A stretch of DNA of 19,362 nucleotides, taken from assembly GCA_900556055.1 (NCBI GenBank), contig USNJ01000014.1, positions 1 through 19,362 on the forward strand, written 5' to 3'. Each line of letters opens with the position of its first letter. Position 1 is the stretch's first letter. The translations under genes and the position numbers were made by a program. The notes under the pieces were generated by a model. The model had not been told where the DNA came from. It did not search any database and worked only from the letters and a program-made list of their open reading frames with translations. Origin of the DNA: an uncultured Ruminococcus sp. GTDB lineage: Bacteria; Bacillota; Clostridia; Oscillospirales; Ruminococcaceae. This document shows, one piece after another, positions 1 to 6,045 of the stretch.

Positions 1-1471
1 ACTTGAAGAAGGCGTTGACGGCTATACTATTGATGAATATGACAAGGATTCCGTCGGAACTGAGATAATCCTGACTATCAAGGATAAGACCGAGGACGAG
101 GATTATGATGAATATCTCTCCCAGTGGAAGATCAAGAGCCTTGTAAAGAAGTATTCCGATTATATCAGATACCCGATCATGATGGATATGGTCAAGACAA
201 GATATCTCGATAATGATAAGGACGATGAAAACGGCAACAGCGAGCCTAAGACCGAGGAATATATTGAGACTGAGACTCTCAACAGCATGGTTCCTATCTG
301 GAAAAAGAACAAGAGCGAGGTCACAGAGGAGGAGTACAACAGCTTCTATAAGGAGAAATTCTTCGACTATACCGATCCGCTGAAGAGTATCCACGTAAAG
401 ACCGAGGGTACAGCAACATACAGCGCACTGCTTTATATCCCCTCAAAGGCTCCGTTCGATTATTATTCAAAGAATTACGAAAAGGGACTCCAGCTTTATT
501 CGAGCGGCGTTCTTATCATGGATAAATGTGCGGATCTTCTGCCGGATCATTTCAGCTTTGTAAGAGGTCTTGTTGATTCGGAGGATCTCTCGCTGAATAT
601 CTCCCGTGAGCTTCTCCAGCATGACCGTCAGCTGAAGCTGATCGCAAAATCCCTCGAAAGAACGATCAAGAATGAACTGAAAAAGATGCTGACAAATGAG
701 CGTGAGAAGTACGAGGAATTCTGGAAGCAGTTCGGAATTCAGGTAAAATTCGGAGTTTATAACGAGTACGGTTCGCATAAGGATATCCTGAAGGATCTCC
801 TGCTGTTCACATCTTCAATGGAAAAGAAGCTTGTAACGCTTGATGAATATGTCTCCCGCATGAAGGAAGATCAGAAGTATATTTACTATGCATCGGGCGA
901 TACAGCCGATAAGATAGACCTTCTCCCGCAGATCGAACGCTTTAAGGAAAAGGGCATCGAGGTGCTTTATCTGACAGACAGCGTAGACGAATTTGCGCTG
1001 AAAACGCTGATGAATTACGAGGAAAAGGAGTTCAAATCCATTTCCGAGAGCGGTTCGGAGCTTGATTCCGAGGAGGAGAAGGAAGCTGCAAAGAAGGCAT
1101 CCGAGGAGAACAAGGATCTGCTTGAAAGCCTGAAAAATGCGCTTGACGGCAAGGTCGCAGATGTCGTTGTATCCGAAAAGCTGAAATCTCACCCCGTGTG
1201 CCTGTCCAACAAGGGCGAAATTTCCCTTGAAATGGAGAAGATACTGAATTCCATGCCGAATGACGCAGGCAAGGTAAAGGCAGAAAAGGTGCTTGAGATA
1301 AATGCATCGCACCCCGTATTCGAGAAGCTGAAAGCCCTCCATGCCGAGGACAACAAGGACGCAGTATCGAAGTATGCAAAGATACTCTATGATGAAGCGC
1401 TCCTTATCGAGGGCATGCCTATCGAAAATCCGCTTGAATTCTCAAAGCTTGTATGCGAGCTTATGGTCTGA
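1..1471 (+). CDS. htpG: Molecular chaperone HtpG (Hsp90), C-terminal part
   Basis: This is the 3' part of an Hsp90-family ATP-dependent chaperone gene. The reading frame is open from base 2, well before the first internal ATG at 179, so the gene enters from the left edge. Sequence before that ATG encodes the strongly conserved segment GTEIILTIKD followed by SLVKKYSDYIRYPI, which is the end of the ATPase domain and the start of the middle domain. Later the motif SLNISRELLQ and the region around YYASGD are typical middle-domain signatures, and the acidic 'SEEEKEAAKKASEENKDLL' stretch leads into the C-terminal dimerisation domain with ASHPVFEKL. About 489 residues are visible against a usual family length of ~620-640, so roughly the first 140 residues (the N-terminal ATP-binding lobe) lie outside. 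Cytosolic. It ends just before a hairpin terminator and has no visible link to the pilus genes. Confidence 0.97.
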   Translation, partial: LEEGVDGYTIDEYDKDSVGTEIILTIKDKTEDEDYDEYLSQWKIKSLVKKYSDYIRYPIMMDMVKTRYLDNDKDDENGNSEPKTEEYIETETLNSMVPIWKKNKSEVTEEEYNSFYKEKFFDYTDPLKSIHVKTEGTATYSALLYIPSKAPFDYYSKNYEKGLQLYSSGVLIMDKCADLLPDHFSFVRGLVDSEDLSLNISRELLQHDRQLKLIAKSLERTIKNELKKMLTNEREKYEEFWKQFGIQVKFGVYNEYGSHKDILKDLLLFTSSMEKKLVTLDEYVSRMKEDQKYIYYASGDTADKIDLLPQIERFKEKGIEVLYLTDSVDEFALKTLMNYEEKEFKSISESGSELDSEEEKEAAKKASEENKDLLESLKNALDGKVADVVVSEKLKSHPVCLSNKGEISLEMEKILNSMPNDAGKVKAEKVLEINASHPVFEKLKALHAEDNKDAVSKYAKILYDEALLIEGMPIENPLEFSKLVCELMV

Positions 1472-1490
1472 TAATACCGCATAAAAACTT

Positions 1491-1532
1491 CGTCCGTCCG
1501 ATGGGGGATATCCCGTCGGACGGACATTTTTT
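1491..1532. terminator. Bidirectional intrinsic terminator between htpG and the amidase gene
   Basis: A 14-bp stem (1492-1505 with 1512-1525, one G-T wobble) closes a 6-base loop and is followed on + by six T residues at 1527-1532. On the minus strand the same stem is followed by a run read as AAGTTTTTAT. It sits between two convergent genes and can end both transcripts. Confidence 0.85.
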
Positions 1533-2271
1533 ATGTTATTTCAATGAAATCTGCGCTGGCGTAGCCCGTAGTCGAGCCGTATTTGATGACATACCAGTTA
1601 CCCGTCTGACCGTAGATGTTGACCGTTGCGCCGTTCGGGATAACGCCGATAACAGCCGACTGCACCGACGGGAACCGCCTGATATTCAGGTTTGAGCCGT
1701 CCGTCACAACAACGCCTCTGCGTACGGGCGATGGTTCAACGAACGGTATTCCGAAGTAATCGCAGAGCGACTGAACAAGCGAACGTGCGATAGGTGTGAG
1801 ATTGTTTTTTATCCACGCAGCATCCGTTTCATTGTCATGGTAGCCAAGCTCCGCAAGTATCGCAGCGGCACGTGTCCTCGTGACCTCTCCGAGCGATGTC
1901 GTAGGCAGCGCATTGACCTTTGCCGGGTCGGGATAAACGCTTTCAAGATTGTTCGCAGTGATTACGGCAAGCTGTCTGCTTAGATGGCTGTAAGGGGAGT
2001 AGTAAACGTCGATTCCACGCAGCCGTCCCGCAAACTTACCGTCACCCGCATTTGTATGCAGCGCAAGATGAACATCGTAGCTGCCGGCATTTGAGTCAGC
2101 AATAGCGCCTGCAACGTTCCTTGCGGGATCATTCCGAGTAAATGTAATGCCCGAAGCGAGCAGAAACGGCTCCATTCTGTCGGCGAGCAGGTTCATGTAT
2201 TCTTCCTCGTTGCCGCCGTTTACATACTGATTCCATTCCTGAGTGGACGGGCTTAAAAAAACAGATGGCAC
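1531..2271 (-). CDS. N-acetylmuramoyl-L-alanine amidase with C-terminal SH3 domain
   Basis: A 246-residue zinc amidase of the amidase_3 type that should cut the bond between N-acetylmuramic acid and L-alanine in peptidoglycan. Residues 1-175 form the catalytic domain: the N-terminal strand VFLSPSTQEW, a glutamate cluster at 22-24 that supplies a metal ligand, DVHLALHTNA with His72, and AAAILAELGYHDN with the catalytic Glu141. Residues ~185-246 are a bacterial SH3 wall-binding domain (SNLNIRRFPS, GNWYVIKYG, GYASADFIEI). The usual first-ligand motif (D)xGHGG is replaced by SPSTQ, as in a known clostridial subgroup. There is no signal peptide, so export may use a holin, lysis or a non-classical route; a prophage endolysin-like origin is possible but no phage genes adjoin. 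The start is GTG at 2271, set by an AAAGGAG ribosome binding site about 7 bases upstream. Single-gene unit. Confidence 0.88.
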   Translation of the reverse strand: MPSVFLSPSTQEWNQYVNGGNEEEYMNLLADRMEPFLLASGITFTRNDPARNVAGAIADSNAGSYDVHLALHTNAGDGKFAGRLRGIDVYYSPYSHLSRQLAVITANNLESVYPDPAKVNALPTTSLGEVTRTRAAAILAELGYHDNETDAAWIKNNLTPIARSLVQSLCDYFGIPFVEPSPVRRGVVVTDGSNLNIRRFPSVQSAVIGVIPNGATVNIYGQTGNWYVIKYGSTTGYASADFIEIT

Positions 2272-2307
2272 TTGAAATTCTCCTTTCGTGTGAATTCCTC
2301 ATGCCAT

Positions 2308-2313
2308 ATTATA
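2308..2313 (-). promoter_or_regulatory. Candidate -10 box for the amidase gene
   Basis: A perfect TATAAT on the minus strand lies about 37 bases upstream of the GTG start. No good -35 hexamer is found 16-18 bases further up, so this is a weak or activator-dependent call. The stretch 2272-2477 otherwise holds only a terminator; an overlapping 67-codon plus-strand open frame there has no ribosome binding site and is not called. Confidence 0.35.
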
Positions 2314-2383
2314 TGTGGTCGGCGTATCTTCTGCTACTTTTTTATTTTGGATATTTTGCTTTTCTGACCGCCATAGAAAGAAT

Positions 2384-2415
2384 AAAGCCGCAGCATTTGC
2401 GTCTGCTGCGGCTTT
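2384..2415. terminator. Intrinsic terminator downstream of the Rpn-family gene
   Basis: A perfect 12-bp stem (AAAGCCGCAGCA at 2384-2395 paired with 2404-2415) with an 8-base loop. T-rich sequence follows on both strands (GTTTTGC on +, TTATTCTTTC on -). It most likely ends the minus-strand Rpn-family gene whose stop is at 2478, and insulates the amidase gene. Confidence 0.8.
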
Positions 2416-2477
2416 GTTTTGCTGTAAGCTATGTGATCTTCAAAAAACTGAGTGTGTCCCCACGGTGATATAATGCG

Positions 2478-3146
2478 TCAGGTTACAGTCTTTTCACGCA
2501 GACGGGCGATCTCACGTATTCTTGTGTCCTCGGACATATCATAGATAACATTTACAGCTTTTTTCATTATGGGAACATTGGTCTGACTGATCATATCAAG
2601 CGCCTCCTCACTGTCCGCATTTATAAACTGAAGCCAAAGCTCACGGCTGCTGACGGGATTGGGCTTTCTTCCAACCTTTTTCAGCTCAAAAAAGTGTATG
2701 CTGAATTTATCGGAAAATACCTCTCCGGTTTCCTTTATTATTGCGGCGACTTCGTTGTGATAATTTTCCCCCGGGAACATATTGAAATTAATGATATTTA
2801 TCGTTATCGTTTGTTTGAGTTCGCTGTAATCTTCACCGCTTTTCAGCTCCGATGAGTAAAGCTTAGCCCAGTAAAACAGAGTCCTGTCACGGTAATCGGC
2901 ATCATTTTTTACCTGTATCTCGACATTCACAAGCCTGTCATCGACTTTAAGGCTCAGATCAAGTCTGCTGAATTTTCCTGTCATTGTTTCAGGCGGTATC
3001 TCAGGATTGGTAACGACAATATCAGTAATGCTTTCGGGCGGTATGTCAAGCATACTTGCCACAAATGAATGAAGCAAGTCTGCATTTTCCGTAAATATCT
3101 TTTTGAATATAATATCAAGCTTTGCCGAAACAACATTGCGTGCCAT
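2478..3146 (-). CDS. Rpn-family PD-(D/E)XK nuclease / transposase-like protein, short C-terminus
   Basis: A 222-residue protein of the Rpn (recombination-promoting nuclease) / PDDEXK_2 group. The opening 'KLDIIFKKIFTEN' and the nuclease core with Asp63 in RLDLSLKV and the Glu76-Ile-Gln78 of VNVEIQVK are visible, followed by YRDRTLFYWAKLYSSEL and the hydrophobic strand ITINIINFNMF. These proteins are DNA endonucleases in the members that have been tested and are often multicopy in gut Firmicutes. The family usually continues after REIARLREK with a charged, repetitive helical tail; here it stops four residues later (TVT), so the tail is missing, perhaps by a frameshift or deletion. Start at 3146 is supported by a strong AAAGGAGG site. 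It has its own promoter and terminator and looks like an independent accessory gene inserted next to the pilin block. Confidence 0.85.
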   Translation of the reverse strand: MARNVVSAKLDIIFKKIFTENADLLHSFVASMLDIPPESITDIVVTNPEIPPETMTGKFSRLDLSLKVDDRLVNVEIQVKNDADYRDRTLFYWAKLYSSELKSGEDYSELKQTITINIINFNMFPGENYHNEVAAIIKETGEVFSDKFSIHFFELKKVGRKPNPVSSRELWLQFINADSEEALDMISQTNVPIMKKAVNVIYDMSEDTRIREIARLREKTVT

Positions 3147-3172
3147 AGGGGATACCTCCTTTGCTTTTTATT

Positions 3173-3201
3173 ATTATACCATACATTAAGACATTTTGCA
3201 A
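3173..3201 (-). promoter_or_regulatory. Sigma-A-type promoter of the Rpn-family gene
   Basis: On the minus strand TTGCAA (3201-3196) is followed by a 17-base spacer and a perfect TATAAT (3178-3173), about 27 bases before the start codon at 3146. It begins right after the pilin terminator, so the gene is transcribed separately from the pilins. Confidence 0.7.
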
Positions 3202-3204
3202 TAA

Positions 3205-3240
3205 TAAAAAACCGCCCGACTCGGAAACCGAATCGGGCGG
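3205..3240 (-). terminator. Intrinsic terminator of the pilin genes
   Basis: On the minus strand a 13-bp GC-rich stem (CCGCCCGATTCGG with its partner, one wobble pair) and a 3-base loop are followed by TTTTTTATTATT. It lies 35 bases past the stop of the downstream pilin gene and is a strong terminator. Confidence 0.92.
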
Positions 3241-3274
3241 AAATTATCTTAGTTAAGTATAGGCTTAGTTAAGA

Positions 3275-3766
3275 TTACTTATTCCAGTCAAAGTCTGTGC
3301 CCTTAACCATGGAAGCATTAGTAGCATCAGGATATCTGCCAATTACAGTATCAGCAGCTGTCTTAGCCCACCATGTTCTTGTAGGAGCACCGTTCTTGAT
3401 CTCTGCAGAGTAGAAGCCAGCACCGTTAACAGTATCTGTACCCATGTACCAACCGAGAGCATCGCCGATAGCATCAGCAGAAGCCTGGTCTGTGATAGCA
3501 GGCTGTGTAGCAGGTCTTGTAGGAATTGTAGTACCTGTGTTACCGGGAGTTACAACAGAAAGAGGGAAGCCAGCTGTCTCAGCCTTTGTAGCCCATGTGG
3601 ACAGGTTTGTGTGAACGAGCTTAGCGTTGGAGTTTGCTGTGGAGAACTTGGAATCCTTAACGAAGCCCATCATAGAGGGAACGAGGATTGCTGCGAGAAC
3701 ACCGATGATAGCGATAACAACGATGAGCTCGATAAGTGTGAAGCCTTTAACCTTTGAATTTCTCAT
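3275..3766 (-). CDS. pilA: Type IV prepilin (major pilin candidate)
   Basis: A 163-residue class III prepilin. A 7-residue basic leader ends in Gly8; cleavage before Phe9 in KG/FTLIEL leaves a ~155-residue mature pilin with the usual Glu at position 5 and a hydrophobic N-terminal helix (FTLIELIVVIAIIGVLAAIL). The head domain is Thr/Ala rich and ends in TWWAKTAADTVIGRYP. It has no cysteine, so the disulfide-bonded D-loop of many Gram-negative pilins is absent. Codon use looks biased (GCA/GCT, AAG, GGT), in line with high expression, and the ribosome binding site TAAGGAGGAA is near-consensus. It is the second gene of a pilin pair, 82 bases after its partner, with a terminator-like hairpin between them. 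The paired arrangement resembles pilA1-pilA2 of Ruminococcus albus, where pili take part in cellulose adhesion; which pilin corresponds to which is not settled here. Confidence 0.93.
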   Translation of the reverse strand: MRNSKVKGFTLIELIVVIAIIGVLAAILVPSMMGFVKDSKFSTANSNAKLVHTNLSTWATKAETAGFPLSVVTPGNTGTTIPTRPATQPAITDQASADAIGDALGWYMGTDTVNGAGFYSAEIKNGAPTRTWWAKTAADTVIGRYPDATNASMVKGTDFDWNK

Positions 3767-3804
3767 TTGAAATTCCTCCTTAAATAATAAATTAAATTTG
3801 TATA

Positions 3805-3841
3805 AAAAGCTCAGTCTGTAAACAAACGACTGAACGCTTTT
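3805..3841 (-). terminator. Terminator-like hairpin between the two pilin genes
   Basis: On the minus strand AAAAGC, a two-base bulge (GT) and TCAGTC pair with GACTGAGCTTTT across an 11-base loop, followed by TTTTTATA. It starts 8 bases past the stop of the upstream pilin. It could end most transcripts there or protect the 3' end of the upstream message; no strong promoter for the second pilin is visible after it. Confidence 0.65.
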
Positions 3842-3848
3842 CCATGAG

Positions 3849-4403
3849 TTACTGGATCGGGAACTGACCTATTACCGTTCCTGTGGTTCTGTAATCAGTT
3901 TCCTGATCGGCATATGTTGCATATGGTGATGAGAGAATGCTTTCACCGAAGAGAGATGCACTTCCTGTGTTTTCAGTCCACCAAGCATATCTTACAGTGT
4001 AGGTTTCGGGGTTGAACTTTACAGCCCAAACACCTTCAAAGCTTTCTCCGAGTGTTGATGTGAAATCCACCAGTGTAAAAGGTGTATGGATAGCACCTCT
4101 GACAGATGAAGTCAGTACAACGCCGCCTTCGGACAAGCTGTAGCCGCTGTCAGCAGCACAGTATATATATCCATCTGCGCCTGCCGATGAAAGATTCACA
4201 TTCTTTATCTCCAACTGTGTCAGGTGATCCTGAGCAGCGGAATAAACAAGCTGAGCATTTGAATTGGCCTTTGTGATCTTTGAATCTCTGATCCACGTCA
4301 TTGCGGCGGGAACACCGATAGATGCGAGAACGGATATGATCGCTACTACAACCAGAAGTTCTATTATCGTAAAGCCCTTGAGTTTTTTAAATTTGTTGTC
4401 CAT
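3849..4403 (-). CDS. Type IV prepilin, first gene of the pilin pair
   Basis: A 184-residue prepilin when started at the ATG at 4403, which has a GGGAGGGAG site 5-7 bases upstream; a longer frame from 4451 would add 16 residues with no ribosome binding site and would spoil the short basic leader, so it is not used. The leader MDNKFKKLKG is cut before Phe11 of FTIIELLVVVAIISVL, giving Glu5 in the mature pilin. The head shares two marks with the neighbouring pilin: TKANSNAQLV right after the helix (STANSNAKLV in the partner) and a C-terminal aromatic pair plus VIGQFP ending (VIGRYP in the partner), so the two are paralogues with a common fold. One cysteine only. Transcribed from a near-perfect sigma-A promoter with a ~115-base leader. 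Confidence 0.92.
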   Translation of the reverse strand: MDNKFKKLKGFTIIELLVVVAIISVLASIGVPAAMTWIRDSKITKANSNAQLVYSAAQDHLTQLEIKNVNLSSAGADGYIYCAADSGYSLSEGGVVLTSSVRGAIHTPFTLVDFTSTLGESFEGVWAVKFNPETYTVRYAWWTENTGSASLFGESILSSPYATYADQETDYRTTGTVIGQFPIQ

Positions 4404-4520
4404 TGGACTCCCTCCCGAAATTGCAAGTACATTCCCACTCTTCCGGATCATATCCTGAGCGGCAGTTCCTTGAGGGTATTGAGATATCTGAGCTTTTATC
4501 TCTTTCGTATCTCTTACTGT
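4404..4520 (-). promoter_or_regulatory. 5' leader of the pilin transcript
   Basis: The distance from the predicted transcription start (near 4520) to the ATG is about 115 bases. It can form small hairpins: GAGATA with TATCTC (4502-4497 and 4486-4481), and GGAT-ATG-ATCC (4455-4445), the latter enclosing the ATG of the rejected longer frame. I see no match to a known riboswitch. Confidence 0.4.
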
Positions 4521-4526
4521 AGTTAC

Positions 4527-4555
4527 ATTATATACCCCCGAACCATATTTGTCAA
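4527..4555 (-). promoter_or_regulatory. Consensus sigma-A promoter of the pilin genes
   Basis: On the minus strand TTGACA (4555-4550), a 17-base spacer and TATAAT (4532-4527): both hexamers are perfect. The sequence just upstream (4556-4600) is AT-rich and includes GAGAAA-TT-TTTCTC at 4565-4578, which could be an UP element or an operator. This is the best promoter in the window and fits an abundant pilin. Confidence 0.9.
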
Positions 4556-4785
4556 TAGAAATCTGAGAAATTTTTCTCTAATTTTGTGAATTTGGCATTC
4601 GGTTCTGAAAAGTTGCAATAATTAGTGATTTATTCGTCACATTTAACAATTAATGAACCGAATAGAATAATTTTGCGCATATTTACAATTTGTCTTTGAT
4701 TATATCTAAAACGTTTAATGGTAAAAAATGCAGCTGTACATAATCGTAACACAAAATATAAAACGTTTTCTGTCCTTTTGAGAAA
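4556..4785. promoter_or_regulatory. Gene-free upstream region of the pilin promoter with repeats
   Basis: No coding signal is seen. It contains a 9-bp inverted repeat ATTCGGTTC (4597-4605) / GAACCGAAT (4655-4663), two copies of AAAACGTTT (4708-4716 and 4760-4768, 52 bp apart; the second extends to the palindrome AAAACGTTTT), and a second minus-strand TATAAT at 4704-4699 without a good -35. These are candidate regulator sites. Confidence 0.4.
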
Positions 4786-4820
4786 CACCGCACGGAAACA
4801 TACAAATATTCCGTGCGGTG
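4786..4820 (-). terminator. Terminator downstream of pilT
   Basis: A perfect 12-bp stem CACCGCACGGAA (4786-4797) with 4809-4820 and an 11-base loop, 25 bases after the pilT stop. The minus-strand tail is GTTTCTCAAAAGG, so the T-run is short. It separates pilB-pilT from the pilins. Confidence 0.7.
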
Positions 4821-4844
4821 AAAAGTGCAATTATGTGATATTTT

Positions 4845-5957
4845 TTATTTTGCCTTGAGATATCTTTCGTACTCGGAGAAGTCGTGTACCTTTTCTCTTG
4901 CCGCATCGTCTGTGATAAGACCTTCCTTTACCATACGTGCAAGCTCCTGGTCGAGGCAGACCATTCCCTGCTGGCGGCCTGTCTGGATAGCTGTCTGGAT
5001 AAGGTGTACCTTATTGTCACGGATCATAGCTGAAACGGCATCTGTGCAGTTGAGGATCTCAAGAGCAGCGACACGTCCCGAGCCGTCAGCCTTAGGGATA
5101 AGTGTCTGAGAGCCTATTCCTACGAGGACTGTAGCGAGCTGAGTTCTGATCTGACCCTGCTGGTGGGCAGGGAAAACGTCGATGATACGGTTGATGGTAT
5201 CGGAAGCGGACGTTGTATGAAGTGTGGACATAACAAGGTGTCCTGTTTCAGCGGCGGTTACAGCAGCGTTGATAGTTTCAAAGTCACGCATCTCTCCTAC
5301 GAGGATAACATCGGGGTCTTCACGGAGAGCGGCACGGAGCGCCATAGCGAAGTTCTCGACATCGTCGCCGACCTCTCTCTGGTTTATCATGCAGCGCTTA
5401 TGCTCATGAACGTACTCGATAGGGTCCTCGATAGTGATGATATGAGCGGATCTGTTTACATTTACATAGTCGATCATAGCGGCAAGCGTAGTGGACTTAC
5501 CGGAACCTGTAGGTCCTGTGATGAGTATAAGACCTCTCGGACGCATTACGAAATCAGCGAGGATAGGCGGCAGATCGAGATCCTCAAGAGTCGGGATATC
5601 GTTTCTCAGGAGTCGGATAGCGATAGCTGTGTTTCCTCTCTGATGGTAGATATTGACTCTGTGACGGTAGCCGCGGCGTGTTGTGTAGGAAAAGTCCGTG
5701 TCGATATGCTCCTTGATGTTAGCCAGCTGCTTAGCTGTACACATCTGCTCGCAGATCTTCTGGATAGCGGGTTCAGTCATCTCAGGATAGGAGCTGAGCT
5801 TTCTTAGAGAGCCGTGAAGTCTTACGATAGGTGCGATCTTAGCTGTGAAATGAACGTCGGAACAGCCGAGAACACGAGCTTCGTCCAATATCTTGTCGAT
5901 ATTGAGAAGAACCTTTTCCTGTTTGGTTCCAAGCCCCATACTTGTATCGAGTTCCAT
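4845..5957 (-). CDS. pilT: Type IV pilus retraction ATPase PilT
   Basis: A 370-residue hexameric secretion-type ATPase, the normal PilT length (~345-370). An N-terminal PAS-like domain (LGCSDVHFTAKIAPIVRLHG) is followed by the RecA-like core: Walker A GPTGSGKST with Lys154, the Asp box IEDPIEYVHEH, Walker B DPDVILVGEMRD (214-225) and the His box TGHLVMSTLHT. The C-terminal region contains AMIRDNKVHLIQTAIQTG, the position of the retraction-specific AIRNLIRE motif, which supports PilT over PilB. It acts on the cytoplasmic face of the PilC platform and depolymerises pili, allowing twitching or DNA uptake. It lies 88 bases after pilB with no strong promoter between them, so both are probably on one transcript. 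Start ATG at 5957 has GGGAGG upstream. Confidence 0.95.
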   Translation of the reverse strand: MELDTSMGLGTKQEKVLLNIDKILDEARVLGCSDVHFTAKIAPIVRLHGSLRKLSSYPEMTEPAIQKICEQMCTAKQLANIKEHIDTDFSYTTRRGYRHRVNIYHQRGNTAIAIRLLRNDIPTLEDLDLPPILADFVMRPRGLILITGPTGSGKSTTLAAMIDYVNVNRSAHIITIEDPIEYVHEHKRCMINQREVGDDVENFAMALRAALREDPDVILVGEMRDFETINAAVTAAETGHLVMSTLHTTSASDTINRIIDVFPAHQQGQIRTQLATVLVGIGSQTLIPKADGSGRVAALEILNCTDAVSAMIRDNKVHLIQTAIQTGRQQGMVCLDQELARMVKEGLITDDAAREKVHDFSEYERYLKAK

Positions 5958-6045
5958 AAAAAACCTCCCAATAAACGGTCATGCGATAAGCCGACCTATT
6001 TTTTTTATAATCAGCCTTTTGGGCAAATATACTATATATAGTGTA

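Noticed and set aside
2265..2468. Hydrophobic 67-codon plus-strand frame in the gap above the amidase gene
   Set aside because: Overlaps the amidase ribosome binding site and crosses a terminator; no ribosome binding site of its own.
2420..2480. Insertion-sequence end next to the Rpn-family gene
   Set aside because: The GGGGACACACTC stretch looked like a possible element end, but no matching inverted copy or target duplication was found in the window.
4404..4451. Sixteen-codon N-terminal extension of the first pilin
   Set aside because: No ribosome site, and it would put a non-basic segment ahead of a canonical leader; the ATG at 4403 has a strong site.
4630..4906. Small minus-strand open frames between pilT and the pilins
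   Set aside because: They run across the pilT terminator and have no ribosome binding sites or recognisable domains.
5163..5807. Plus-strand 214-codon open frame antisense to pilT
   Set aside because: Shadow of pilT codon bias; no initiation signal and no family resemblance.
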